Assembly: GCA_023525715.1 (NCBI GenBank)
Contig: CM042013.1
Span: 77,874,994 to 77,938,993 of the forward strand
Length of the DNA: 64,000 nucleotides
Reading direction: 5' to 3'
DNA from: Cichorium intybus
Taxonomy: Eukaryota > Streptophyta > Magnoliopsida > Asterales > Asteraceae
Below are positions 1-12,315 of this stretch, in pieces. The notes under the pieces were generated by a model. That model made no database searches. It had not been told where the DNA came from and saw nothing but the letters and a program-made list of their open reading frames with translations. Position 1 is the stretch's first letter; each line of letters opens with the position of its first letter. The translations under genes and the position numbers were made by a program.

Positions 1-1992
1 TCCACATTGCCACCCCCGACATCCGTGAAAGGGGTTAGATCTTTTCTAGTTCATGCTGGTTTTTACCGTAGATTTATTAAGGATTTTAGTACTATCTCCA
101 AACCTCTTTGTGGCCTTCTGTTGAAAGACGCACCATTTATTTTTGATGAAGAATGTGTAAAAGCATTTAACTTTTTTAAAAATAAATTGGTCGAGGCTCC
201 CATTCTAAAACCTCCTGATTGGACCCAACATTTTGAAATAATGTGTGATGCTAGTGACTATGCTGCCGGTGTAGTATTAGGCCAAAGGGTTGACCGGAAA
301 CCAGTAGTTATTTGCTATGCTAGTAAAACTTTTTCTGAAGCTCAACTAAATTATACAACTACCAAAAAATAATTACTCGCCGTAGTATTTGCGCTAGACA
401 AGTTCCGATCATATATTTGGGGATCCAAGGTGGTAGTTTACACTGACCACAGTGCGGTTCGACATTTGCTTGCGAAAAAGGAGTCTAAACCAAGATTTAT
501 TAGATGGATACTTATGTTGCAAGAGTTCGATGTGGAAATCAAGGACAAGAAGGGAGCAGAGAATGTAGTAGCAGATCATCTCTCTCGATTGCCGACAGAA
601 GGATTGGAAGCTGGAATCAAAGATTCATTCCCAGATGAGCAGCTGCTGGAGCTTACTGGAGCTCCATGGTACGCGAACTATGTGAATTTTCTGGCCACGG
701 GAGCAATACCAAAACATTGGACTAAACAGAGGCAAAAGAAGTTTCACACATATGCAAATTGGTTTATTTGGGATGACCCTGACCTTTTTAAGGTAGGAGA
801 GGATCAAATAATTCGCCGATGTGTGCCTGACAGCGAAATTGAGGAGGTATTGAAACACTGCCATGCATTAGCATGTGGAGGGCATTTCAGCGGTAAAAAG
901 ACAGGGTATAAGGTTCTAGAATCTGGATTATACCGGCCAACCATCTTTAGAGATGCACATAAAACTGCTAAAGAATGCCTCAACTGCAAACAACTGGGAA
1001 ACATATCGAAAAGGGATTAAATGCCTTTAAACCCGATCTTGGTAGTGGACATTTTCGATGTCTGTGGAATTGACTTTATGGTTTCATTCCCCACGTCACA
1101 TGGTTATGTTTATATTCTGGTAGCAGTGGATTATGTGTCTAAATGGATCGAGGTAGAGGCAACCCGCACGAATGACCACCATGTGGTGTGTAAATTCGAA
1201 AAGAAAAACATTTTCACCAGGCATGGAGTTCCAATAGTGATCATAAGTGACGGAGGGTCCCATTTCAAGAATTTTAAATTTGGAAGGCTGCTAAAGCACT
1301 ACGGGGTGAATCATCGGATTGCAACACCTTATCATCCTCAGACGAGCGGCCAAGTGGAAGTGTCCAATAGGCAGATAAAAGAAATTCTTCAAAAGACTGT
1401 CAAAACCGATAGGAAAGATTGGTCACTAAGGTTGGATGATGCGCTATGGGCATACCGAACTGCTTATAAGACACCGATCGAAACCACTCTGTATCGGTCG
1501 ATTTACGGAAAAGGCTGTCACTTGCCCGTGGAACTTTCCAACCGAGCTTTATAGGCAACAAAACAAGTGAATATGGACTACACTGAAGCTGGAAAAGAAC
1601 GGAAATTACAGCTGTCCGAGTTGGAGGAGCTACGAGACGAAGCATACGAGAATGCAGCTACGTACAAATCGAAAATGAAGCGATATCACGACGCTAAGCT
1701 CAGGGTGAAAACTTTTGAAGTTGGACAAAAAGTGTGGCTGTACAACTCGCGGTTGAAGATGTTTCCCGGGAAATTGAGGAGTAAGTGGAATGGCCCTTAC
1801 GAAGTGGTTAGTGTCACAGATTATGGTGCAATAGAGATTTGGGATTTCAAAAGCGGACAACCGTTCAAAGTCAATGGACATAGACTTAAACCCTATGTCA
1901 TCTCAGGCACATTTCAGAAATTTGAAGTAGAAACGGTGGAATTTGTGACAGACAGCCCTGTGTATACGTCAGGTAAGTGCATGTCCGACTGA
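1..1992 (+). pseudogene. Athila-like Ty3-gypsy pol (RT end, RNase H, integrase), decayed
   Basis: 3' two-thirds of a gypsy pol polyprotein that enters from the left edge. One reading frame runs from base 1 to the stop at 1990-1992. Order: end of the reverse transcriptase thumb (AGFYRRFIKDFS), RNase H (MCDASDYAAGVVLG, then [11 protein letters not shown]), the integrase H2C2 zinc-binding segment (about 840-1000, [11 protein letters not shown] ... CLNCKQ), the integrase core with the D-D-E residues still present ([21 protein letters not shown]), and a C-terminal chromodomain-free tail. Three nonsense codons break the frame, at 370-372, 1018-1020 and 1552-1554. The third fits TGG to TAG and the first two fit GAA to TAA. 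No frameshift is apparent. The family call rests on the integrase signature and on an env-like ORF following pol. A non-functional relic. Confidence 0.9.
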
Positions 1993-2669
1993 AGACGTTA
2001 AACTTAGCGCTTGTTGGGAGGCAACCCGATCATCATTTGTATAATTGCATCTTTCTTAGTAATTAATTACACCCATTTGATCACGGTGAGAAAAGAGCAA
2101 GTGTGGGGTCATTTTTGGTAATTTTGCAACACCGCGACGCGAGATCCTAGGATCCGCGCCGCACGTGTCGAGTTTTCACGATTATAATTAAAATCATATT
2201 TTTATACGCGACGCGGATAGAAGCTTCCCACGCCGCGGTCTTATCTTAATTTGAATTTAGAGATAATCACCAAAAACAGAGTTTGAATTCCATTCCAAAA
2301 CCCTCACACTTGTATATAATCCAAACTGCTTAATTCGTTGCATTCTTTACTGTGATAAATCTTTAGTGCAATCTACTCACCTGCATCGTCGTATTCTTCT
2401 CAGCAGAATCAAGTAAGTATACTCTTTTCTTCTCTTTTCTTTTCAAGTCTTGAACTATGACAAAAAGCCTCTGTAAATCATAATGTAGCAATTGTCTGTT
2501 AAAATTGATAGTGAAATTAGGTTTAGGCTGTTGTACTCCGTAAAATCCGATTCTTAGATTCAAGTTAACTGGTTTAAAATAGACATAATCGTTGATTTTT
2601 GGGTTGAACTCGTTCGTCGCGCCGCGTAGTGTTACAATAGCCTGATTGTAATTTTTTGATGCAGGCACT
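1993..2669 (+). other. Athila-like element 1: spacer between pol and the env-like ORF
   Basis: Non-coding spacer. A 30-nt stretch at 1998-2027 (core AGCGCTTGTTGGGAGGCAAC) directly follows the pol stop and recurs behind pol of the second Athila-like element (39170-39201, minus strand). GC-rich words with CGCGACGCG and GCGCCGC cores occur at about 2130-2165 and 2205-2240. A pyrimidine/T-rich tract ending in TGCAG at 2660-2664 sits 5 bp before the env-like ATG and looks like a splice acceptor. That fits the known expression of Athila env-like ORFs from spliced RNA, but is inference here. Confidence 0.6.
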
Positions 2670-3980
2670 ATGTCTTCTAACACCAGTTCTAAATATCTCG
2701 ATTGGAACTCGCTTGCCACAGGCGTAGGACGGGTCCAGTACAACAAGTTCTACAACAGACGAGGTATCTATCGCCAAAAACGCGTCCTTTCGGCACGAAC
2801 GGTCAACTAGAAGTTGACCCAGGAATCTGGGATACTAGAGCACCTTCAGGACTGGATAGTCCAGGGAGGGTATGAAGAGGGGGCACTAACCTACACATGT
2901 CGGGCTCTCGAAAACGCCTTCAACATGACCAAGCCTGTGTATCGGGAAATCCTCTTGCAAATTCTCTCCAGTTACCACTTTGAGAAGGCAGACACGGGAA
3001 TGGACTCGCCGGATACGGTGCAATTCCGTTTGGGAAATAATAATCGAAGTTGCAGTTTGCGGGAGTTCGGGTATCGCATCGGGTTGTATACCGAAGAGGC
3101 GTCCGAGACACCAGCTTTCAGGACCTTCCATCGTTGGGCGAGTTGTACTATGAGCGACTCATTTTCACCCGGGGACTTTTGGAGCACGATCTAGTCTGCA
3201 CGATATTACGAGAACACCATTCGGGAGAGCTACATGCATCTCCCGGCACACAGGATGCTGCATCGCCTCATCGCTACGATACTGTGGCCTCGTGCGGACG
3301 AGGAAAGGATTTTACCGCATGAGTTGTATCTGATGTGGGCAGTTAATAGAATGCTCGAAACTTGCAACATTCCATACATGATTGCCGATTACTTCAAGGA
3401 GTTGACGGATGCCCCGCTGAAGCACATTGCATTGGGAGGCGGGCACTTCGTGACACGCCTGGCACAGTCGTATGGATTATTGTCTGAGCATACTACTCGC
3501 AAGTTGGAAGTTACACCTCCAATTCCACTCAGCCCCACCATCACAACTTCGCGGGATATCATTTACGTGGAGGACGAGATGACATCCGTCGACCACCTAC
3601 CGTTCCCGACACTCTGGTCAGAACCATCCACATCAAAGAAGAAGTCGAGGGTCACTGTTAGCTTGCCCCGAGGTCTCGCTCCAGCCACTATGGAGACTCG
3701 GTACTTGGCTGATGAAATCAAAGCACTGCAAAGAGCATCGGCCACCCACGGAAGAGAACACATTGTTCAGTCTTTGGCGATGAATGAAGTTGATCGGAGG
3801 ACACTGAATACGCAAACACAATTAATGTGGCTTTCCGAGTGCTTAATCAATTTCATCAACGGGGCAGAAAATCCAATCGCAAGGCCTCAACCACCACTTA
3901 AAGAAGAAAAGGAAGAACCGATGGAGGATGATGAAGACGATGAGTATGAAGTCCCTGAGGACGACACTGCACATAAATAG
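2670..3980 (+). pseudogene. Athila-type env-like / third ORF, two nonsense codons
   Basis: A 437-codon frame from the ATG at 2670 to the TAG at 3978-3980, broken by in-frame stops at 2808-2810 and 3192-3194. The body resembles the conserved protein found in the env-like slot after pol of Athila elements: a segment of the type VQFRLGNNNRSCSLREFGY followed by IGLYTEE near residues 110-140, and LHRLIATILW further on. The last 30 residues are strongly acidic (runs of E and D), an unstructured tail. I see no clear signal peptide or membrane span, so a true envelope role is not supported. It belongs to the same element as the pol upstream. A decayed copy; the family assignment is fairly sure, the function unknown. 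Confidence 0.75.
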
Positions 3981-5760
3981 GGGTGATTTAACTATGTTTT
4001 TTGCATTTTTAGGTCAAATTGGTGAGTTTAGGTTAAATTTGAATTTTGTTAATAAAAGTAGTTAAATGATAGGCCAATTGTTCTTAGATGAAATAGTAAG
4101 CCCTTTTACGGCATTAGGAAGTAATAAAAGTTAGTTGTTTTGTGTTAAATCTTTTATTGTGAGTGTTTGAAATTGGGGCAATCAGTTGAAATTACCGCGA
4201 CGCGGTCGTTTCCCATTTGACGGTAATTTCAACTCTCATAATTACCGCGACGCGCGCACTTCAATCACGCGCTGCGGCTATCCGCAACACATAAAGTTAG
4301 CTTGTTGTACAATTTTTTGTTTCCCTTCATTTTATTTTGTTTGCGTTTAATCTTTTTGTGAGTTATGCATGTGATACCAAATTGGGGGAGTTGTTTCAAG
4401 CAAGTGTGGGGTCACCGTGCCCCCTCCACTTGTCTTGACCACCGGCGTGTTCACTGTTGCGCTACAACTCCAGAATGCTAAATTGAGGACCCTTTTGTTC
4501 GTATTTGTACCTGTGACACCGAGTACCAATCAAGCAATCTACCGTCCAAAGGGGTAAGTCTTTCTCCCTTGTTCTGAATAATTTTTGTACAATGGAGACG
4601 TTGTACGGTTTTAAGTGTGGGATGTGGACGGTCGAAAGAGTAGTTTTTGAAATTTTTGCGGAAAATGACCGATTTTCAAAAAATTTTAGCAATTTTTTCA
4701 AAATTTTTATTAGATTGTAATTTTGAAACGGATAGTTTATGATTGTCTATAGCACTAGTATTTTTCAAGAAATACTATTTAGTGTGGGGTGTTTGACAAC
4801 GCCTAGTAATATCAAATATTTTAGTCGTTGTTGAGCCCTATTCTTAGTGGAATTATATCATATATATTGTGGTATTCTCATTTTTCGTGCCAGCACTTGT
4901 TTGGAAAGAAATAATGAAAACAGGGACCAAAAGCGTGCAATTTGGAAGAAGTTTGAAGATCAAGGCAAAATCAGGCAAAGACGTACGCGCGCCGCGGAAT
5001 TCATCAAGGCGCGACGCAGTTATGAGGCGGTGGAAAGAATTTAAATGCCGATAAAATGGGGATAAACCCGCACGCGCGCCGCGGGATCCACTTATGCGCG
5101 GCGCGGCTTCGAGATTTTTGCAACTATAAATAGAGGCTCTTAGGTCGAAAAAAGCAGCGAAGACCTGGTGTGAAATCGACCCCCAAGGCTCTTTGACTCC
5201 GAGATTTAGCTTCAGCAACCATCTTTTGGTATTTTCATGTTTTCATCTTTAATTTTCAATTAGTTAAATAGTTAGTAATAGTTGGCTAGTGTCTTTGGGA
5301 GTGACAACCATTGACATTGAGTCTTGATTTCTATTTTTGATAGTTTGGTTACTGTTTTGGAACCTTTGGATCTGATTTGGTTAATGATAATCATTTGGTT
5401 TATGTTAATTGTTCAGTTTTTCAGTGTTTATCCTTGTGAATGAATTTTTGAGTGATTGGATTGTGTTTGACGTTTGCTTTGCCCTTGATTGCTTCTGATT
5501 TGGAGATATACTTCAGATTTTAGTAGGTAACAAGGTTTAGTTAGTAGTTTAGTTAGTGAATGCTTGCTTGGAATTGTTTTAGTTTATGATTTTTGGGATT
5601 GTTTGGAAAAAGTTAGGAACTAGGTCCTCTGACTGTAGCGTGACACTGCAGTTGGTAATCTGTCACCTGTCTCGACCACGTAACTCCTGTGGATCGACCC
5701 TGACTTCCACTGTGCTAAGTGTGTGTGTTAGGTATTTTCTTATTTTTGACCGCATGACGA
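3981..5760 (+). repeat. 3' UTR, polypurine tract and 3' LTR region of Athila-like element 1
   Basis: No coding capacity. A purine tract (ATTGGGGGAG, about 4380-4390) is a candidate PPT, with GTGTGGGGT phrases after it. GC-rich words are at 4195-4280, 4984-5015 and 5071-5106. A TATA box (ACTATAAATAG) at 5124-5133 follows the last GC word by 18 nt, which places this stretch inside an LTR (U3/R border). The text near 5680-5705 (CTGTGGATCGACCC) is of the kind seen near the ends of such LTRs. Exact LTR ends cannot be fixed because the partner LTR lies outside the window. Confidence 0.6.
5125..5133 (+). promoter_or_regulatory. LTR TATA box (Athila-like element 1)
   Basis: TATAAATAG preceded by GCAAC. 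GC-rich words end 18 nt upstream at 5106. Likely core promoter of the LTR. Confidence 0.6.
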
Positions 5761-7468
5761 CCGCTGCGATGTCAGCCGTCTCCCTCATCGCCATGAGACC
5801 TGCATTCTCAATGGCCGATTATGTCATACTAGGAACCCTTCTTCCCTTTCCGCTTATGTCATACTAGGAACCCTTCTGTCCAAGGAGCCATCTTCTGTGG
5901 GTCTTCATCCCATACGTCACACGCTACACGGCTACACGCATTCGTCGCCATACCTTGTATGTAGTCTCCAATTACTCTAACTTCAGCTGGGTAACAGGAA
6001 CCAAGGTCCATCAGCTTCAGTAGCTGGACGGGCCCTTCCTGCTCTTTGAGTGACACAAGTCGACATAATGTCGGCACTTAAATCAATCTGGATTCTCGTC
6101 CACTCCCTAAAGGAGTACCTAATAATCCTCTGGAACCTATTTGCAGATTCCCAAGCCACAGTTTCCAACAAGCTGTCAATCCTTTCTCCCGTTATCATAA
6201 CCCAAGCTAACGCTTGAAAATTCGTAATGCAAGTACTCCCATTTTCCAGTAGCTGAGCTATACACGCATTAAGCTTCATTTATTCTCTTAGAACACCAAC
6301 TCTCCCCCACTTGGAGTCTGTACTAATACCTAGTGCTGATCGTGATCGATCAGCGCCTCGAGCCTTTGCAACCAATCAAATCCTCATAACATGCCGTTTT
6401 ACTCCATTGGAAATGGATAAGGTCTATCGGGATTCGCATCCATAGACCTTCGAAACATCGACATGCAAAACACAGATGCTTCGACTAGCAACCCGGATGC
6501 ATCACCTAACCCATTACTATCAATCATAGCCCTCGTTGATACCTTAACGGCGATCAATTTCTGCACCTTATGATCCATCCCGATCGATCTCCATCGGTCA
6601 CACCCGAACTCCTCTTGATCCATTCTTCATGACCGAACATCACCATGGTAAAGACGTGTACTTCCTTTTCATCACTAATCCATAACAGGAATCATACATG
6701 ATTCTCTACTCTACCCGGTTCCTTAGAATTTTGGGTAACTCTTCCTGACTCAAGTATGAATCATGTGCTTTCGGTAGTACGGGCCCAGTACTACCTTCCA
6801 CACCTATTCGTACTTGTTCCAGAATTCGTCCCCCAATGCTCTAATTCACCACTCACTCATCTATACGACATCGGTATTCATATTGTCTCGCACCCAAGTG
6901 CCTAACACTCATCGTAGGCTACCTAGGATCACACACCCCACTCGTGCCTAAAAGAACTTCTGCTAACACCATCGGGTCGCCTCACGGACACACGGTCGTA
7001 CACAATCGAGAATAAGATAGACGTTAAAATAAATGATCCTACCCCAAAGTCACAACCAAACAAGGAAAAGCCAGTAAGGCTAGACCAAGAATTCTTAGGC
7101 TATCTTATCCTAATTGTATATAACGTAACAGCATTCATTAAGCAACCTAATAGTGTTAGCATAGATTCTAAAGCAGCACAAATAACAAACAACAGGCAGA
7201 AGGCATCCTAATCCAAGCATCTCTAGCATGCATTTCCTGACTAGGTTCCATGCCTACTTTCTAGCAAAACACATATAATCACATAGTACAAACTTGGCAT
7301 GGGTAATTGGGAATCACAAAAACTTACTTGAGCTCGGTTGACGGTTCACATCGCATCTTCTCTTATTTAATTTAACTTTCTAAAAAACTCATTTTCTTAT
7401 CAAAATCACTTAGTCCTAAGTTTGAGTTTGGATTCCCAATACAGTTCATCCAAATCCCTCAAACCAAG
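5761..7468 (-). other. Probable internal leader of a minus-strand gypsy element, no recognizable gene
   Basis: It lies inside the element whose primer site and LTR are at 7469-8946, so on the minus strand it corresponds to the start of the internal region. Only short ORFs are present (up to 98 aa) and I could not match them to gag or pol. A 24-nt direct repeat (TTATGTCATACTAGGAACCC core) occurs at about 5819 and 5854, near the apparent left limit. The join with the Athila-like LTR on the left is not resolved. Confidence 0.4.
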
Positions 7469-7483
7469 GCTCTAATACCAATT
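7469..7483 (-). promoter_or_regulatory. Primer-binding site (initiator tRNA-Met type), one mismatch
   Basis: Read on the minus strand this is ATTGGTATTAGAGCC, the usual TGGTATCAGAGC site complementary to tRNA-iMet with one C-to-T change. It abuts the LTR end at 7484, which fixes orientation and boundary. Confidence 0.75.
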
Positions 7484-8946
7484 TGTAACGTCCTAATTTC
7501 ACAATTATAAAATTTCATTTATTACCAAGGTTCTAACAAAATCTTTATTTCAAAAAGTAAGATTGTTCGACATATTTATTAAACCAACAGCGGAAACATT
7601 TGAAAATCATAACATAGTTCATTAAAATAAATCTCTTGTATGCGATGCGCTGCCGTCAAGCCTTGCCCTTCCCTTTGTCATTTGAAATTCCAGAAATGTT
7701 ATAAAATCAATGGGTAAGCATAAAGCTTAGTTAGTCCACAAATTACCATATATGCCCACACATTAAACAACCCGTCCTCGAGAACGAACCGGCCCTACCC
7801 GCCATACAACAGCTACGGGCGTCCATCATATAACAGCTATGGACACGGAAACGTTCTACCCATCATACAACAGCTATGGGTTCCCGGTTATGGCCCAGCC
7901 CATCATACAACAGCTATGGGACAAGGCAACAGTCCAACTCGCCATACAACAACTACGAGAGGACACACATCAGTACTGAGCCCAACAACAAATAATCACA
8001 GATATAGAGCAAATCATATAACTGTAAATAACATACAGGATGCCTAACATGCAACATCATATAGTAAGGTGATGATACTCACTTGATTCGTAACCGTGTA
8101 GATATTCTCTAATATCCCAATTTAGCTCGTCCAAACACCTAAATCCCACATATATAACATATTAATCACTGACCAAACTCCTATAGACTTGCCTAAAGGT
8201 CAGACCCAACATTTGCTAACAAACAAGAATCGAAAGTAAGCTTTTGCTCAAACAGTCGCTCGCCGCGGCGCGACCTCTCCCTTACGCGTCGCGGACTATC
8301 ATTACACTTACGGGGTTTTACTCGAACCCGCGTCGCCGACATATCCTGTCCGCGTCGCAGACTCGTAATAGTCTGAAATCCTCTTTTTGCTCTTAACCAG
8401 TACAGCCATGGATTAGGGTTCCTCTCTACACGCTTCCTGGGATCAGAAACTACCCTAAGGTCACTCTCTTATGGACATGCAAGTCCATGCATGTCCATGG
8501 TCCAAAACCCTAAGTATTACAAGTCATCTAAGACTACTAACCAAGGGACAACACCATATGAAGGGATAAAATGAAATATCAGAAAGGTAGATCCTCTTAC
8601 CTTGTTTCTGGAAAACGGAGGAATGCACACGATCAGCTACAAGCCTTCCCCCACGTCGTTTCTCCTTCTTCCAATCTCCCAAAACCTTCAAAGCCTTGAA
8701 ACCGAAGAGTCTCTGCTGAAACCAGTCGCCTCTACTCCAGAAAACTTCCAAAAAACACGAACCCTAGGGCTGGGACCCTTTATATAGGCGTTTAAATCCG
8801 AATTAGGGTTTCTTATAACTGCGGCGCACCGCGCCGCGGATTCTCCCGAGCTGCGCCGCGCGTATAATTCATTCGCGAATCCAGATTCTTCCCAAAGCCA
8901 TGCCGCGGATCCGCCCGAGCCGCGCCTCGGCGGAACGGGTCTTACA
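7484..8946 (-). repeat. 5' LTR of a minus-strand chromovirus-like Ty3-gypsy element
   Basis: 1463 bp bounded by TGTAACGTCC and GGGTCTTACA (on the minus strand TGTAAGACCC...GGACGTTACA), the TG...CA ends usual for this group. An imperfect repeat of the type CATACAACAGCTATGGG is reiterated at 7801-7960. GC-rich words are at 8253-8360 and 8820-8935. The cluster at 8821-8840 is upstream, on the minus strand, of a TATA-like TATATAAAG at about 8779-8787. No coding content. The primer site at 7469-7483 shows it is the 5' LTR, so the element body lies to its left. Confidence 0.75.
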
Positions 8947-11729
8947 AAGCTTATGAACTTACTGCAAGATGGTCTATACTCTCGAGAAACATGGAGAACT
9001 TTGGAGCCAGCAAGAAGTAAACATCAAATTCCTGTATAGTCTAAGGTAAGAATGGCGACCAATCATATTAATGGCAAATCACATGAGAATGTCAAGACTT
9101 ACAAGCTTGCTCACCTATATGATTTATTGAAGTTTCACGAACCAGACATCGTGGGAAGACGAAGTGAAGTTGCAAGTGCTGGATCCTTAGCACTTGTGTC
9201 AAATGTTGAAGACGAATAAACTAAAGATGAACCTAATAGCTACACGGTTAATTGAGCTGGTGAAACGATTTCCTTGTATGCTGTAAACAATCGAAGGTTC
9301 AAGAAGCCATTTGTTAATAGGAAATGTTCAGGAAAACCTTTTGTAAAGAACTTCAATAAGCCTTCATATAATCCTAAACCTAAACTAGAGATCTATACTC
9401 CAAAAGATGAAAACTCCTCTACTCCGAAGCCTTCAGCTCCGAAGGCTTCAGACAATCAACAAGCCAAACCACTGAAAACTGAGGAGAAGGTGGTCAGAGA
9501 TTCGGGGTATGACTACAACTACTTCCATGGTAAGAACCACTTTGCAAAGGGTTGCATGCTCCGAAAGAAGAATGAAAAGAAACCCAAGTTAAAGACAAAG
9601 CCTATTATGCCATGAAATTGAATGAAGTGAAAGAGAAGACAAAAGATATTGCACTGATGGCTTCGGAAGGCACTCAAGGCACATATGAAGTATGATCTTC
9701 TGATTCGGATGATGATGAAGTACGAAAGCCAACTTAAAGCGCCTTTGTTGCTGTTGATGGTAAGAGCTTTCTGAAAGGTGCTTCGGACGATGATAAAGAT
9801 GGGAATGATGAAGAAGGAGACTGGTTAGTGAAGAATTTGAATGCCGCTTTGGATGGCACTTCGGATGCAGATTACCTTTGCTTGATAGCAAAGGATGCTC
9901 ATCCAACAATAGCCGAACAGGTATCAAATCTACTCTCTTCTTTTAACATTCCTGCATTTAAATATTTCTCATACATTGTTGAAATTACACGTGATTGCTC
10001 TATCATAAATAAAATGCTAATTGATGCTAATACTAAGGAAAATCTCAGTGAGGAGGAGATTATTCGTTTGAGGGGGAGAGTAAAGACTTTGAAGCTGTCC
10101 CTAGAAAAAGTCAATCTTAGAATCTCAGTGTTAGAGGAGTGTAGGGAGAAACAAAAAAAAATTCTGATTGTGAAATAATTGAATCATCAACTACAAAAAA
10201 AATTAAGGAAATTGTGAAAACCAAAACTCAAGTTTCGGATGAATGTTTCTCATACGAAGATTATTTCAAGGACGGTTCAAAGAAACTAGTACATGTGGCC
10301 TGTCTCTATCCGAAGGTTTCCTATTTTAAAAACTCTATTTTTGTATGACCTGGTGCTTCACTTCTTGTTGACAACGATTTGTTCAAGATTATTGAAGATG
10401 ATAATTCTACAGTCGCTGCGGAAGGAATCTTTTCATCTTCAAAAATTGTTGAAAACAATCTAAATAAACACTTTAAAGTAAAAGTGAATGTGAGAAAACA
10501 AGATTTGTATGGTTATAACATATACAATCGTTTATGCTATGAACAAGACAAAATTCCAAAACATTTAAATCATCTTCTGAATTGCAAAAATAAAATACAA
10601 ACTGAAAGAAATTACAAACATATACAATTTTTGAAAGATACTGTTCAACCGAAGATGGATGTGTTTGAAATGCTCGAAACAAATGAATGTGTACCAATTG
10701 GCAAAACCACAAAAATAAAGAATCCTCAAAATCAAAAATCACAATTTTAAAGCCAGTTGTACAATAACCAACACTCTTGAGAAATCGCCAAAACAAAGCA
10801 TCAAGTTCAAACTCAAAACCAACTGTTGTAATTTCTAAACCAAAACCAAAACAAACAGTTGCAATTTCAAAAGCTAAACAGTCGATTACAATTTCAAAAC
10901 CAAAAGTACTTTTGTTGATACGAAGGCCTCAACCTCCAAAACAGATCAATTCTCAAAACCATCCTTTGTACCAACAAAACCCAAGTTTCCAAATCCAAAG
11001 TTTCAAAAACCATCAAAGATAAATTTCTCAAAAGAAAACAATCTGATTGATACATTTCATGCATGGCTAGAAAAAAATTTGGATATGTTCAAGAATAAAA
11101 ATCTTTCACTAAATGACTTCAAAATGGCATACGAATATTACTTGTGTACTTCTACACTATATAGCTCATTTTCAAGGAAGTCTACAATTGTAAAATAAAA
11201 CTGGAAAAGAAATGACTTGAAGGATGATCTAACTTTCAAATCAAAAGAATCAACAAAACAAAAGATCTCTTCGAAGTCATCAAAATCTTCAAAATCCAAT
11301 AAAACTTGAAACACTGATAATTCCAAAACTTCAAAATAAATTTGGATTCCGAAGGTCTCGAACATTACAAATTTCACTTCTTCAAATTCCTCAATAATAA
11401 CCATAAGTTCATCCAATTCGTTTTCTGATTCAACTTATTCTTCAAATGAAACTTCTGAAAACATGATAACCTTTTCAACAAATGAAATATCAGAAGAAGC
11501 AATTGAAAAATGGATCGAAGAGTCTTTCACTTACCCCGAGGACCTACGATTGATTGGGTACCAACTTCTACTTGATTAACTGTAGGTTATGTCAAATGAG
11601 CAGTATGATTCGGACTAGTATATGGATTGTGGCTGCTCAAGACATATGACTGGGAAAAAGGGAGTATTTGAGAGACTACCGAACTTTAGATGATGTTGGG
11701 AATGTTCGCTTATGAAACAATGAAAATTT
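8947..11729 (+). pseudogene. Ty1-copia gag and protease start (SIRE-like), degenerate
   Basis: 5' part of an old copia polyprotein. Gag text with TYKLAHLYDLLKFHE is at 9100-9140. A basic, proline-rich stretch at 9274-9500 follows. A broken zinc knuckle at 9510-9560 (CYxCHGKNHFAKGCM type, first cysteines changed) is next. A coiled-coil stretch (EEIIRLRGRVKTLKLSLEK) at 10050-10140 and lysine/proline/serine-rich low-complexity sequence to 11500 come after it. The protease start CGCSRHMTGK at about 11630-11660 retains a DSG-like motif as DCG. Many stops and frameshifts. The 5' end is cut at 8946 by the gypsy LTR, and the 3' side is interrupted at 11729 by another element. The reading frame resumes at 18838. 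Confidence 0.75.
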
Positions 11730-12315
11730 TGTTGGATTAGGTGTCTAAGCCATGACTTATAAATTGTATTTATCATATTAATTGAAGAAAAGTCCATTTG
11801 GGTTGCCCTCATAGCTGGAGGTTTGGTACAGAGTTCAGTAGAGAGAGGATTGATTTATTAAGTGTTTAATAAATCAATAGAAATAAAATAAATAGTTTAT
11901 TAATATATTAAAGTGATAATATATTAATTACAAACTATATAAATTAATTAGAAATTAATCTAGAATTAATTGGATTTAATTTAGTGATTAATTTAATTAA
12001 TTGAATGTGCATGGACTGTTTTTGTAATTACTCAACAGTTGAGTGATTAATGGCCAAGTGGTGGTGAAGTTGGCGAAATTAAGGGTGGCCAAACCCTTGA
12101 TTTTGAAACCCTGGTTAGGGTTTTAGAGGCTTGTCCAAATGGGTAACAGGCTTGTCCATTAAGGGGCTCCTCTAGGGTTTCCATGGTTACCACCTGGAGG
12201 CTATAAAAGGAAGCCCCTAGAGGCTCGTTTTCTGCGCCACCTTCTGCTCTGTCTCTCTGGAATTCTGTGCTCTTTCCTCTTGCTTGAGTGTGACACCATT
12301 TGAGGCAGGACACTT
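11730..12315 (+). repeat. 5' LTR of the LARD-like element, 3' end missing or replaced
   Basis: Matches 18067-18655 nearly base for base up to GACACTTGTGCTGCT, then diverges. The last ~175 bp of the 3' LTR have no clear counterpart here, and no TGGTATCAGAGC primer site is found after it, so the right end of this LTR was lost or rearranged. TATA box (GGCTATAAAAGG) at 12202-12210. Confidence 0.75.
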
